From contig VXSC01000027.1 of NCBI GenBank assembly GCA_009838195.1, positions 1 to 64,000 on the forward strand: a DNA stretch of 64,000 bases, in the 5' to 3' direction. This DNA comes from Rhodothermaceae bacterium (lineage in GTDB: Bacteria > Bacteroidota > Rhodothermia > Rhodothermales > Bin80). The notes under the pieces are model-generated. The model was given only the letters and a program-made list of their open reading frames with translations, did not search any database and was not told the DNA's origin. Position numbers and translations under genes: made by a program. Below are positions 9,542-17,242 of this stretch, piece after piece (position 1 is the first letter of the stretch; each line of letters starts with the position of its first letter).

Positions 9542-10439
9542 GTTGTAGCACCTCCCTGGCACCCATTTGATGTGCTTTTTGCGCCAGTTGTTTTCCTAAC
9601 GTCATCGCATTCGTCCCGATTCCCGATACAGCGATTTTGCGGCGTCCATCCAAGGATCGTACCTCACCGCTCAAATGGATTTCATCATTGATCTGCTCCG
9701 CATAGGCGGCAACCGGGATTGAGCAGCCTCCTCCAGCAACTTCAAGGAACGTGCGTTCAGCGGCGGTGGCAGTCCAGGTCACAGAACAGTTGATGGATTC
9801 TAGAATACGGACGATCTCCAGGTCATTCTTCCGGCACTCCACAGCAAGGGCTCCTTGCGCGGGGGCTGGAAGCATAAGATCCATAGGGATCCTCCACATG
9901 TATCTATCGGACACGCCAAGTCTCAATAAACCAGCTTCTGCAAGTACAATGGCCTGCAGTTGTCCGCTCAACACTTTTTCAACCCGGGTATCAATATTGC
10001 CTCGCAGAGGTGCAATCGAGAGGTCTGGCCGAACTGCGAGCAGTTGAGCGGTGCGCCGCAAACTTGAAGTGCCAACTGTAGTGTCTGGGGGCAGGTCATC
10101 GAGGGACAGGCCGGATGTGGTCACCAAAACATCAAACGCTGTATGTCGCTCACAGATGGCGGCAATCACCAATTCCTCCGGTTGCTCAATCGGGAGATCT
10201 TTGAGAGAGTGAACGGCAAAGTCAATCTCGTGATTGAGAAGTGCGGTCTCCAGCGTACTGGTAAAGAGACCGGGGTTTGAAGTGGGAAGTGGGCCGGTAG
10301 TCTGGTCTCCGATGGTTGAAATCGTCTGAATCTGGATACCCAGTTGTGGCCTGATCACTTTCAGGAGTTGGAGAACATGATCAGTCTGAGTTCTTGCCAA
10401 CACAGAGCGGCGCGTGCCTACTCTTAATTGCCGCGTCAT
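9534..10439 (-). CDS. hemC: Porphobilinogen deaminase (hydroxymethylbilane synthase)
   Basis: Polymerises four porphobilinogens on a covalent dipyrromethane cofactor. The cofactor cysteine is visible in VAGGGCSIPVAAYAE, and the N-terminus has the substrate-site RVGTRRSVLARTQ and HSLKDLP signatures. The length of 301 residues is typical. Its ATG overlaps the hemA stop by 4 nt and its end overlaps the hemD start. Confidence 0.95.
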   Translation of the reverse strand: MTRQLRVGTRRSVLARTQTDHVLQLLKVIRPQLGIQIQTISTIGDQTTGPLPTSNPGLFTSTLETALLNHEIDFAVHSLKDLPIEQPEELVIAAICERHTAFDVLVTTSGLSLDDLPPDTTVGTSSLRRTAQLLAVRPDLSIAPLRGNIDTRVEKVLSGQLQAIVLAEAGLLRLGVSDRYMWRIPMDLMLPAPAQGALAVECRKNDLEIVRILESINCSVTWTATAAERTFLEVAGGGCSIPVAAYAEQINDEIHLSGEVRSLDGRRKIAVSGIGTNAMTLGKQLAQKAHQMGAREVLQRE

Positions 10440-11689
10440 TGGTCTGGCGTAGACTCCTGCAAGCCAAACAGTTGGCGAATGGTGTGTGGATCCAGTTCAG
10501 AATTGCCATGTCTGAGTTGGAGCGTCGGATCATGCAGCAGCTTCTTTACCAAAGCATTCGAAAAATATTCAAGCTTTTCCACCACTTGCGTATCCAGTGG
10601 TCCAAGTTCCTCCAGGGTCTGGGAAAATTCTGTTTGCCGGATCGTCTCAGCTTTTTTTCGAAGGGCAGTAATAACCGGTTCGATCTTCAGCATTTGAAGG
10701 CGCTGATCAAGAATGCCTAATTCTTTTTCGATGATTTTTTCCACTTGCGGCACTTCTGCCTGTCTGGCGGCCTTCGACTCGGCGATCCCGTTTTTTAGAT
10801 GATCAATGTCCAGGAGGGTTACGTTTGGTAACTCATTCAGGAACGGGTCGATATCTCGTGGAACTGCCAGGTCAACCAAAAGAAGTGGACGGTTCTTTCG
10901 AGGTGTAATATGTTCGGGTCCAAGGATAATATGCGGGGCACCGGTTGCACTGATCACGACATCCGCGTTTGAAACGGCCTCCCGCAGTTCTTCAATCGGC
11001 ACCGCCTGCGCACATGAATCCACGGCCAACTCTTTTGTACGATCCGGGTAACGATTGACAAACGTAAGTTTTCCGATCGCTTTTTTTCGGAGGACTTTTC
11101 CTGCTAGGCTGCCCATCTCACCGGTGCCAATGACCGCGACATGCAGATCATCCAGCGGGCCTGCTTCAAGAAGGATGCGGTCAATTGCAACCGAGGCGAC
11201 ACTGATGGGGAATTTTCCCAGCGCGGTTTCGCTGCGTGCGCGCTTTCCGGTTTTGATTGCAGCCTTGAAGACCGTGGTCAGTTCCGGGCTTGCAAGCGAG
11301 GCAGTCTCCGAAGACTGGAGGCAATCATGTACCTGACCCAAAATCTGAGACTCCCCCAAAACCATAGAATCCAGACCACAGGCTACACGCATTAGGTGAC
11401 GAACTGCATCCGTGGTCTGTTTAGAATAGACATAGGATTCAGCTGTGGAAAAGTCAAAGGAACGACGCAGTAGGGACTGCAGTGCATCAGTAGCCGGTTC
11501 AGATCCATTCACATGACCATAAAACTCTACGCGATTACAGGTGGACAACACAGCCAACCCGTCAAAGGATGCACGCGCTGCATCAAAAAAGTCAAGTTTT
11601 TGCTTTGGAAGAAGAGTAAGGCTCTCCCGGATGTCTACCGGAGTAGCTTTGTAGCTAAGTCCAATAAGTCCCAGTGATGGATTAGCCAT
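10436..11689 (-). CDS. hemA: Glutamyl-tRNA reductase
   Basis: First committed step of the C5 pathway, reducing glutamyl-tRNA(Glu) to glutamate-1-semialdehyde. The catalytic Cys is in VLSTCNRVEFYGH, and the NADPH domain has VAVIGTGEMGSLAG. The open frame begins upstream at a TTG (11734), but the ATG at 11689 places LGLIGLSYKATPVDIRE at the expected N-terminus and gives 417 residues, so I prefer it. It is the first gene of the haem cluster. hemL for the next step is not in this window. Confidence 0.93.
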   Translation of the reverse strand: MANPSLGLIGLSYKATPVDIRESLTLLPKQKLDFFDAARASFDGLAVLSTCNRVEFYGHVNGSEPATDALQSLLRRSFDFSTAESYVYSKQTTDAVRHLMRVACGLDSMVLGESQILGQVHDCLQSSETASLASPELTTVFKAAIKTGKRARSETALGKFPISVASVAIDRILLEAGPLDDLHVAVIGTGEMGSLAGKVLRKKAIGKLTFVNRYPDRTKELAVDSCAQAVPIEELREAVSNADVVISATGAPHIILGPEHITPRKNRPLLLVDLAVPRDIDPFLNELPNVTLLDIDHLKNGIAESKAARQAEVPQVEKIIEKELGILDQRLQMLKIEPVITALRKKAETIRQTEFSQTLEELGPLDTQVVEKLEYFSNALVKKLLHDPTLQLRHGNSELDPHTIRQLFGLQESTPDQ

Positions 11690-11758
11690 AGAACAGCACT
11701 GAAATGATAAAATAATGATCGCACAAAACGACAATTTAAGGATAATCAGGGGAAAGCT

Positions 11759-12805
11759 TCAAATTCGATCAAAATGAGGCCGAAATAGTGCTTTCACACC
11801 ACTTTTTTGCGTAAATACCTGAAATGCCCTCTCCCATTGCGAGAGAGTAAAGTCGTGCGTAATGAGCGGGCCGGTCTTGACCGTGCCGTTCTGAAGGAGA
11901 TGAATTGCACGGATCCAAGATTCCGGTGTCGAGGCATTGCTACCAGTCACCGTGAGTTCCTTATAGCATACCTGATCCAGGTCCCACGCGATAGATTTGC
12001 CGAACAGGCCTACCTGTACATAACGTCCACGACGGCGCACAAGGCGCAGTAGCTCAAGGGCAGCGGCTCCTGCTCCCGAACACTCGTAGACCACATCCGC
12101 TCCCAGCCCCTGGAGGGATACATCCTGAATGAGCGCGTGAATATCTCTCGTTTCCACATTGGCTACATAATCTGCCCCGAGATCATCTGCCAGGCTCAGG
12201 CGATCCGAATCTGCACTGGTCCCTAAAACGACAACGGTTGCATGACTGGCCTTGAGGATCTGCAGGGTTAGCAGGCCAATTGTTCCCGGACCGGCAACGA
12301 CGGCCAAATCGCCAGCCCGTATGGTGGGTGCGGCGAGTAACACGCCGTGTACAACGCAGGCTAATGGCTCGGTGATGGCACCTTCACGGTAGGAGATGTG
12401 TTCGGGTAAACGGTGCACATTCTGGGCGGGAACGACAAGGTATTCTGCAAATCCCCCATTGACTGCAGAGCCAATGGATTGCCTGTCTAGGCAAAGATTG
12501 GCGTGTCCGTCCCGGCAGTAACGACAGGAATTGCATGTGCGAAAATAGGTTTCGGAGGTCACCCGTGAGCCTAGGAGCCTGTCGGGAACTCCCTGACCGA
12601 TTTCCACTACTTCTCCAGCGACTTCGTGTCCCAGGACGACGGGTGGACAGGACTTGAATTCGTCATGGTAGATATGCAAATCTGTCCCGCAGAGACCGGC
12701 AGCATGTACCTTGAGTTTTACTTGGTTCGGGCCAGGGTCAGGCTCTGGGATCTCAGATACCGCGATATGCCCGATCCCGGGTGCAACCTTCATGACTGCC
12801 TGCAT
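11759..12805 (-). CDS. Zinc-dependent medium-chain alcohol/threonine dehydrogenase
   Basis: NAD(P)-linked dehydrogenase of the MDR superfamily. The catalytic zinc site is in [15 protein letters not shown] and GHEVAGEV; a four-Cys structural zinc lobe is in [15 protein letters not shown]; the nucleotide motif is [11 protein letters not shown]. Closest in look to the sorbitol/L-threonine dehydrogenase branch, but the substrate cannot be fixed from sequence. It lies 15 nt after a D-serine/D-threonine fold-III enzyme on the same strand, so both may act on hydroxy-amino acids. About 70 nt separate it from the hemA start, so it may feed the same transcript. Confidence 0.8.
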   Translation of the reverse strand: MQAVMKVAPGIGHIAVSEIPEPDPGPNQVKLKVHAAGLCGTDLHIYHDEFKSCPPVVLGHEVAGEVVEIGQGVPDRLLGSRVTSETYFRTCNSCRYCRDGHANLCLDRQSIGSAVNGGFAEYLVVPAQNVHRLPEHISYREGAITEPLACVVHGVLLAAPTIRAGDLAVVAGPGTIGLLTLQILKASHATVVVLGTSADSDRLSLADDLGADYVANVETRDIHALIQDVSLQGLGADVVYECSGAGAAALELLRLVRRRGRYVQVGLFGKSIAWDLDQVCYKELTVTGSNASTPESWIRAIHLLQNGTVKTGPLITHDFTLSQWERAFQVFTQKSGVKALFRPHFDRI

Positions 12806-12820
12806 GAGTCTACGTTTAGC

Positions 12821-13969
12821 TTACAGGACGCATCCCCGTGCGTCCACGATGATTTCCGAAATTGCAGCACCTTCCTCAACGAGAAACATTCGATCTACCA
12901 TATTTACGACCACACATGCATGATTTGGCACGATTTGTACACGATCCCCAATCTGCAGGGTACTTCCTCCCTGAACTTCGCCCCAACCGTGTTCTTCTGA
13001 AAGTCCCGTGATTTTCGCATGAGGATGTGCCGCACGTACACGGGGATTATACAGGATACAGCCGTAATCGGATCTGCCCTGCAGTGTATCGCTGGTGAGT
13101 ACTTTGCGGCCCGCATCGAGGACAAAGCGCTCGGTACCCTGGGAAGTGCGGTGCCGACTTACGACCGTGGAGAGAACGGTCAGCGCGCATGCATCCAGCG
13201 AACAGATCCCGAGCTCAACTTGGGTCAGGTCGTTGAAAATATAGTTGCCGGGGCGCACTTCTGTAATCTGAAAACCACCGAGGTTTGCATTTTCAAAAAC
13301 ATGGATGGAGGGTGTGGAACCCATACTGATTTCGAAGGAGGATGGATCTACACAATGGGCTTCGGACAATCGGACAGCGACCTCAAGCATTCGGTCACGT
13401 GTCTGGGTCATGATTGTGGTGATATCCGAATTATCTCGGGAATACGCATTTCCTTCGTGCGTCAGAATCCCGCACAGATGCAAACCATCCAGCTCTTGGA
13501 TTTTCAGAGCTAGAGCGACGACATCTTCACGGTCATAGGGGGCCCCACAGCGGCCATGCCCCGTGTCAATTTCTAGGAGCACATCAACAGAAATGCCAGC
13601 TTCGCTGAATGCCTTGGAAGCCCGGTTTGCCCCTTCCTCACTGTCGATGCAAAAAGAAATACGGGCCTGATGTGCAAGTTTGATCAGATGCTCAAGTTGC
13701 CTTTCTCCGACCACGGTATAAGCAATACGCACGTCCTGAAAGCCATGCTGGACAAATTTCTCAGCTTCGCTGACTTTCGCTACGGTGATCCCATTGGCAC
13801 CATGCTTGAGTTGACGCTTTGCGAGTGCGACGGATTTATGGGTTTTCGTATGTGGTCGCAGTTCGACGGTTGCAGCCCTTGTAGCCATTTGTGCAAGATT
13901 TGCTTCCATGCGCTCCTCATCAATGAGCAGACATGGGGTCGCTAAATCATCCAAGGTGTGCATCATCAT
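12821..13969 (-). CDS. D-threonine aldolase / D-serine dehydratase-like PLP enzyme (fold type III)
   Basis: The N-terminal alanine-racemase-like barrel has the PLP lysine in RPHTKTHK, and the C-terminal domain has PNHACVVVN, the His-x-Cys metal site shared by D-threonine aldolases and eukaryotic-type D-serine dehydratases. The length of 382 residues fits. It would split or dehydrate a beta-hydroxy D-amino acid in the cytoplasm. The choice between the two activities is open. It is probably co-transcribed with the downstream dehydrogenase (15 nt gap) and is divergent from the membrane protein at 14064. Confidence 0.8.
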   Translation of the reverse strand: MMMHTLDDLATPCLLIDEERMEANLAQMATRAATVELRPHTKTHKSVALAKRQLKHGANGITVAKVSEAEKFVQHGFQDVRIAYTVVGERQLEHLIKLAHQARISFCIDSEEGANRASKAFSEAGISVDVLLEIDTGHGRCGAPYDREDVVALALKIQELDGLHLCGILTHEGNAYSRDNSDITTIMTQTRDRMLEVAVRLSEAHCVDPSSFEISMGSTPSIHVFENANLGGFQITEVRPGNYIFNDLTQVELGICSLDACALTVLSTVVSRHRTSQGTERFVLDAGRKVLTSDTLQGRSDYGCILYNPRVRAAHPHAKITGLSEEHGWGEVQGGSTLQIGDRVQIVPNHACVVVNMVDRMFLVEEGAAISEIIVDARGCVL

Positions 13970-14024
13970 GGAACTGAAACGGCTTGAACGTGCAGGGTAT
14001 GGGGTTGGATTCGCAAAAAATGTT

Positions 14025-14055
14025 TACTTTGCAACATAAAGTACTTTACAAAGTA
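14025..14055 (+). promoter_or_regulatory. Clustered palindromic operator for the membrane protein/winged-helix pair
   Basis: Four alternating half-sites are packed into 31 bp: TACTTT (14025-14030), AAAGTA (14038-14043), TACTTT (14042-14047) and AAAGTA (14050-14055), forming two overlapping inverted repeats. The cluster ends 8 bp before the ATG at 14064, so a bound protein would block initiation. The winged-helix protein two genes on is the natural candidate for the ligand (autoregulation). The symmetry is seen directly; the role is inferred. Confidence 0.6.
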
Positions 14056-14063
14056 TATAACCT

Positions 14064-14672
14064 ATGCGCATAGAATACGGACCGATCCCGAGTCGGACAG
14101 AGAACTCCCAGAATCAGGCAAGCGAGCATCTGCGATTTATTCGCGATGTCATGGAACGTTCCGCCTCATTCACGGCGGTGCCCGGGTGGGGTATGGTAGC
14201 TGTCGGGGTTACTGCGGCGCTTGCATCCTGGATTGCTTCTATTCAGGCCACATCGGACGGGATCCTGATAGTCTGGTTTATTGAGGCAGTGGTTGCGGTA
14301 ACCATTGCCGTCTGGACATTGCGCAGGAAGGCGCGTAAATGTGGTGTATCGCTTACCAGTGGTCCGGGCCGCAAGTACATTTTGACGCTTGCCCCATCCA
14401 TGGTGGCGGGGCTTCTGTTCACGGTTGCCTTGTGGCAGGCAGGCAGTCAGGATCTTCTGGCGACGCTGTGGCTTCTGTTCTATGGTGCAGGTACGATTAC
14501 AGGGGGGACGAGCAGTGTGCGAATTATCCCCATTTTGGGTATCTGTTTTATGGTGATGGGGATTATCTCCCTCTTTCTTCCACCTGCCTGGATGCATTTG
14601 TTGCTGGCACTCAGTTTTGGGGGGCTGCACATTGGTTTTGGGCTGTATATCGCGCGGAGATATGGAGGGTAA
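14064..14672 (+). CDS. Four-to-five-helix membrane protein of unknown function
   Basis: A 202-residue protein with an N-terminal cytoplasmic stretch of about 35 residues (many charged residues and SEHLRFIRDVMERS), followed by hydrophobic segments near residues 40-58, 66-83, 109-126, 130-145, 150-167 and 171-190. No catalytic motif is visible. The stop overlaps the start region of the winged-helix regulator, so the two form a unit. Such membrane-protein/HTH_34 pairs recur in Bacteroidota and Acidobacteriota, from memory, but I know of no defined role. Confidence 0.7.
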   Translation: MRIEYGPIPSRTENSQNQASEHLRFIRDVMERSASFTAVPGWGMVAVGVTAALASWIASIQATSDGILIVWFIEAVVAVTIAVWTLRRKARKCGVSLTSGPGRKYILTLAPSMVAGLLFTVALWQAGSQDLLATLWLLFYGAGTITGGTSSVRIIPILGICFMVMGIISLFLPPAWMHLLLALSFGGLHIGFGLYIARRYGG

Positions 14673-15021
14673 AATTTTTTTCAGTTCGATGAGAGTGCTG
14701 CGAAAAAACCTAGATCCCTTGATTCATGCACGGGTACGTCTCGGGATTGTGAGTGCTTTGGCAGCCGGCGAAACCCTTAGTTTCAGGGATCTGAAAGTAC
14801 TTCTCAGCACGTCGGATGGCAATTTGAGTCGCCACGCTCAAAAATTAGAGAAGGCAGGTTATATCGAATGTATAAAATCTTTTCAGGGCCGAATGCCTCA
14901 CACAGAATATCGCTTGACCTCCAAAGGGACCGAGGCTCTTCTTTCGTATGTAGAGCAAATGGAGCATATGCTCCAAGTGGCTCGATCTGTGACGATTGAT
15001 GAGGATGATTTTTCAAACTGA
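14662..15021 (+). CDS. Winged-helix (HTH_34/ArsR-MarR-like) transcriptional regulator
   Basis: A small DNA-binding protein of about 119 residues. The region LGIVSALAAGETLSFRDLK, then SDGNLSRHAQKLEKAGYI as the recognition helix, and a wing with TEYRLTSKG match the stand-alone winged-helix domain PF13601. The ATG at 14662 overlaps the upstream membrane-protein stop; an in-frame ATG at 14689 (MRVLRKN) is an equally possible start. It likely binds the repeated TACTTT/AAAGTA sites upstream of the pair. No metal- or ligand-binding residues stand out. Confidence 0.82.
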   Translation: MEGKIFFSSMRVLRKNLDPLIHARVRLGIVSALAAGETLSFRDLKVLLSTSDGNLSRHAQKLEKAGYIECIKSFQGRMPHTEYRLTSKGTEALLSYVEQMEHMLQVARSVTIDEDDFSN

Positions 15022-15105
15022 CATGAATGTACAACTGCCGCCCATGGAGGAGATGTGCTCCGCCGCCGTTCCTGGTTCAAGGCAGTGCAATTCGGTAGAC
15101 CACGC

Positions 15106-15813
15106 ATGACGACAGACCAAGAAACGATGAGCGATCGACTGCATGTTGCGATCATTATGGACGGCAATGGCCGCTGGGCCACTGAACGTGGTCTTCCGCG
15201 CACAGCGGGACATCACGCCGGGGTTCGATCACTCAGAGCAACGGTTGAGGCTGCCGTTGAGCGGCAGATCCATACGCTGACACTGTATGCATTTTCGTCA
15301 GATAACTGGCAGCGTCCCCGGAGTGAAGTCAGGGCACTGATGCGGATTCTTGCGGCGCAGTTGCCCAGTCAGGCAGCCCGTTGTGTTCGGCAGAATATTC
15401 GGCTGAGTATCATTGGCAGGCGTGATCGTCTGCCAGATCCGGTCTTGCAGGCCGTCCTACGTGCCGAAGCCCGTACGATGCATTGTACGGCTCTGCACCT
15501 ACGTTTGGCGATTGATTATTCTGCGCGGGACTCTCTCACAAAGGCCGCACGGCATGTTGGGAATAATGGGAATGGAGATTTTCTGCAGGCACTTATGCGA
15601 GCTTACAATGCAGACAGCCTTGTACCGGATGTAGACCTTCTGATACGAACCGGCGGGGAACAGCGCCTGAGCGATTTTCTGCTTTGGGAATGTGCCTATG
15701 CAGAACTCTATTTCATACCGGATTACTGGCCGGATTTTGACGGAACGAAGCTCGATACGGCTCTTTGTGCATTCCAGAAGCGGCAGCGTCGTTTTGGTAA
15801 GGTGTCGGCCTGA
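15106..15813 (+). CDS. uppS: Undecaprenyl diphosphate synthase (isoprenyl transferase)
   Basis: Makes the C55 lipid carrier for peptidoglycan and O-antigen by cis-addition of isopentenyl units to farnesyl diphosphate. Signatures are HVAIIMDGNGRWA with the catalytic Asp, YAFSSDNWQRP, and the C-terminal LLIRTGGEQRLSDFLLWE. I take the ATG at 15106. The open frame extends to a GTG at 15055 that sits only 2 nt from a GGAGGAG, too close for normal initiation. An ATG at 15127 is also possible. Confidence 0.93.
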   Translation: MTTDQETMSDRLHVAIIMDGNGRWATERGLPRTAGHHAGVRSLRATVEAAVERQIHTLTLYAFSSDNWQRPRSEVRALMRILAAQLPSQAARCVRQNIRLSIIGRRDRLPDPVLQAVLRAEARTMHCTALHLRLAIDYSARDSLTKAARHVGNNGNGDFLQALMRAYNADSLVPDVDLLIRTGGEQRLSDFLLWECAYAELYFIPDYWPDFDGTKLDTALCAFQKRQRRFGKVSA

Positions 15814-15995
15814 GAATCAGGACCAGCACAGGTATGGGCAACCCGGAATACGTGTCACGGTATCATCCAGGCAGGGTCTAAGCGATTTTGATTGATGCCA
15901 GGCATAACGGATGATTACAGGTTCTATCAAGGCTTTTTACGGCAGAATCACTCCTTGCAGGTTAGCGGCAAGTTCCAATTGCCTTGACTGAATTC

Positions 15996-16568
15996 ATGAG
16001 ATATCCCACACATCTTGAAATTCCCTATCAGGATCACCAGAGTCGATTGAGCGTCCTGCTTCGTCTGCCTTTGGTTCTGCCGACAATGCTGATCGTGAAT
16101 TTCTTCGCACCCTTTATGTCTCTGAGCCGTTTTCTGGTAGGCCTTTCAATTGTGTTCTTTGCCCACTACCCCAAGTGGCTGTTCGAATTAAATATGAGCT
16201 CCTGTCGGTTTGAGTTTAGGTCGCTGGTCTATCTGTTGCTCCTGACGGATGAATACCCAACGTTTCAAAAGAATGCAGGGATTCTTGTTGAGATTGATTA
16301 TCCCGATGAAGATGATGTATCTCTCGCCCGCTTGCTCCCTCTGCTGAAATGGTTGTTCGCCATTCCTCATGTAATCATCCTCTCCTTGTTTTCTCTGCTA
16401 CTTTGTCTCATTACTCCCGTTTGCTGGCTGTCAGTGTTATTGATGGGTCGTTATCCAGATAGGGTATTCAGTTTTGCCGGTGGCGTCTTACGTTGGTGGC
16501 TGCGTGTATATGCATACGGTTGGATGTTGGCGACCGATCAATATCCACCGTTCTCATTGGAGGAATAG
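15996..16568 (+). CDS. DUF4389 membrane protein
   Basis: About 190 residues with HLEIPYQDHQSRL at the start, two long hydrophobic hairpins (residues 25-55 and about 115-150), WLFELN, and a C-terminal RVYAYGWMLATDQYPPF typical of DUF4389. Function is unknown. The open frame can start at a TTG 12 nt upstream; the ATG is preferred. The end GGAGGAATAG provides the ribosome binding site for the next gene, so the two are probably translated together. Confidence 0.75.
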   Translation: MRYPTHLEIPYQDHQSRLSVLLRLPLVLPTMLIVNFFAPFMSLSRFLVGLSIVFFAHYPKWLFELNMSSCRFEFRSLVYLLLLTDEYPTFQKNAGILVEIDYPDEDDVSLARLLPLLKWLFAIPHVIILSLFSLLLCLITPVCWLSVLLMGRYPDRVFSFAGGVLRWWLRVYAYGWMLATDQYPPFSLEE

Positions 16569-16571
16569 CTC

Positions 16572-17090
16572 ATGCCTAAGACCGTTCTCCTTCTTCGTCA
16601 CGGCAAGTCGGATTGGAATGCGGACTACGGCCAGGATCATGACCGGCCGTTGAATCCGCGTGGCAGACGTGCATCCCGTGCCATCGGGCGTTGGCTTACA
16701 GAGATAGGGCCCTTGCCGGATCTCATCCTTTGTTCTACTGCTGTCCGTGCTCGTTCCACGTGCATTATGGCCAGTGAGGCGGGTGCGTGGCTGGCAGATG
16801 TCCAGTACGAGCGGGGACTTTACTATGCTGCACCGAAAGACCTGATCCATTACCTGCAGGAGGTTCCCGACCATATCCAGACGGCTATGCTGGTGGGGCA
16901 TCAGCCCACATGGTCCATGACGGCAGCACTTCTATCGAATCATCCGGTGAATGCTTTCCCAACTGCATCCATGGCGAGGATCGATCTTTCGGTCGAAAAC
17001 TGGGAACGTTCTGCGCCTGGAACTGGGAAGTTCATCTGGCACCAATTCCCCAAGCGATTACCAGAAAGCTATTACGATCAGAACGGCTGA
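16572..17090 (+). CDS. sixA: SixA-like phosphohistidine phosphatase
   Basis: A 172-residue histidine-phosphatase superfamily member. LLLRHGKSDW has the RHG nucleophile motif, CSTAVRAR the second Arg, and MLVGHQPTW the second catalytic His, in the order found in SixA. It is expected to remove phosphate from phosphohistidine on proteins, or to be a general phosphatase. A strong GGAGG lies 10 nt before its ATG, inside the end of the upstream gene. Confidence 0.83.
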   Translation: MPKTVLLLRHGKSDWNADYGQDHDRPLNPRGRRASRAIGRWLTEIGPLPDLILCSTAVRARSTCIMASEAGAWLADVQYERGLYYAAPKDLIHYLQEVPDHIQTAMLVGHQPTWSMTAALLSNHPVNAFPTASMARIDLSVENWERSAPGTGKFIWHQFPKRLPESYYDQNG

Positions 17091-17242
17091 CAACGGGTGT
17101 GAGGGCTGTGTTGTCGGCAGATTATTCATGACCGGTCGTAAGACGGGCCACGGACAATAGACAAAAATTTTGCAGGCCTGTAATTCCTCTTGGGCGGTTC
17201 AGGTTTTGATATACCCTGGAGAGACCGGAAGTTCTTCCGCTA

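Noticed and set aside
17087-17116. GACAAC/GTTGTC inverted repeat after sixA as a terminator
   Set aside because: Stem of 6 bp with a long loop and no T-run.
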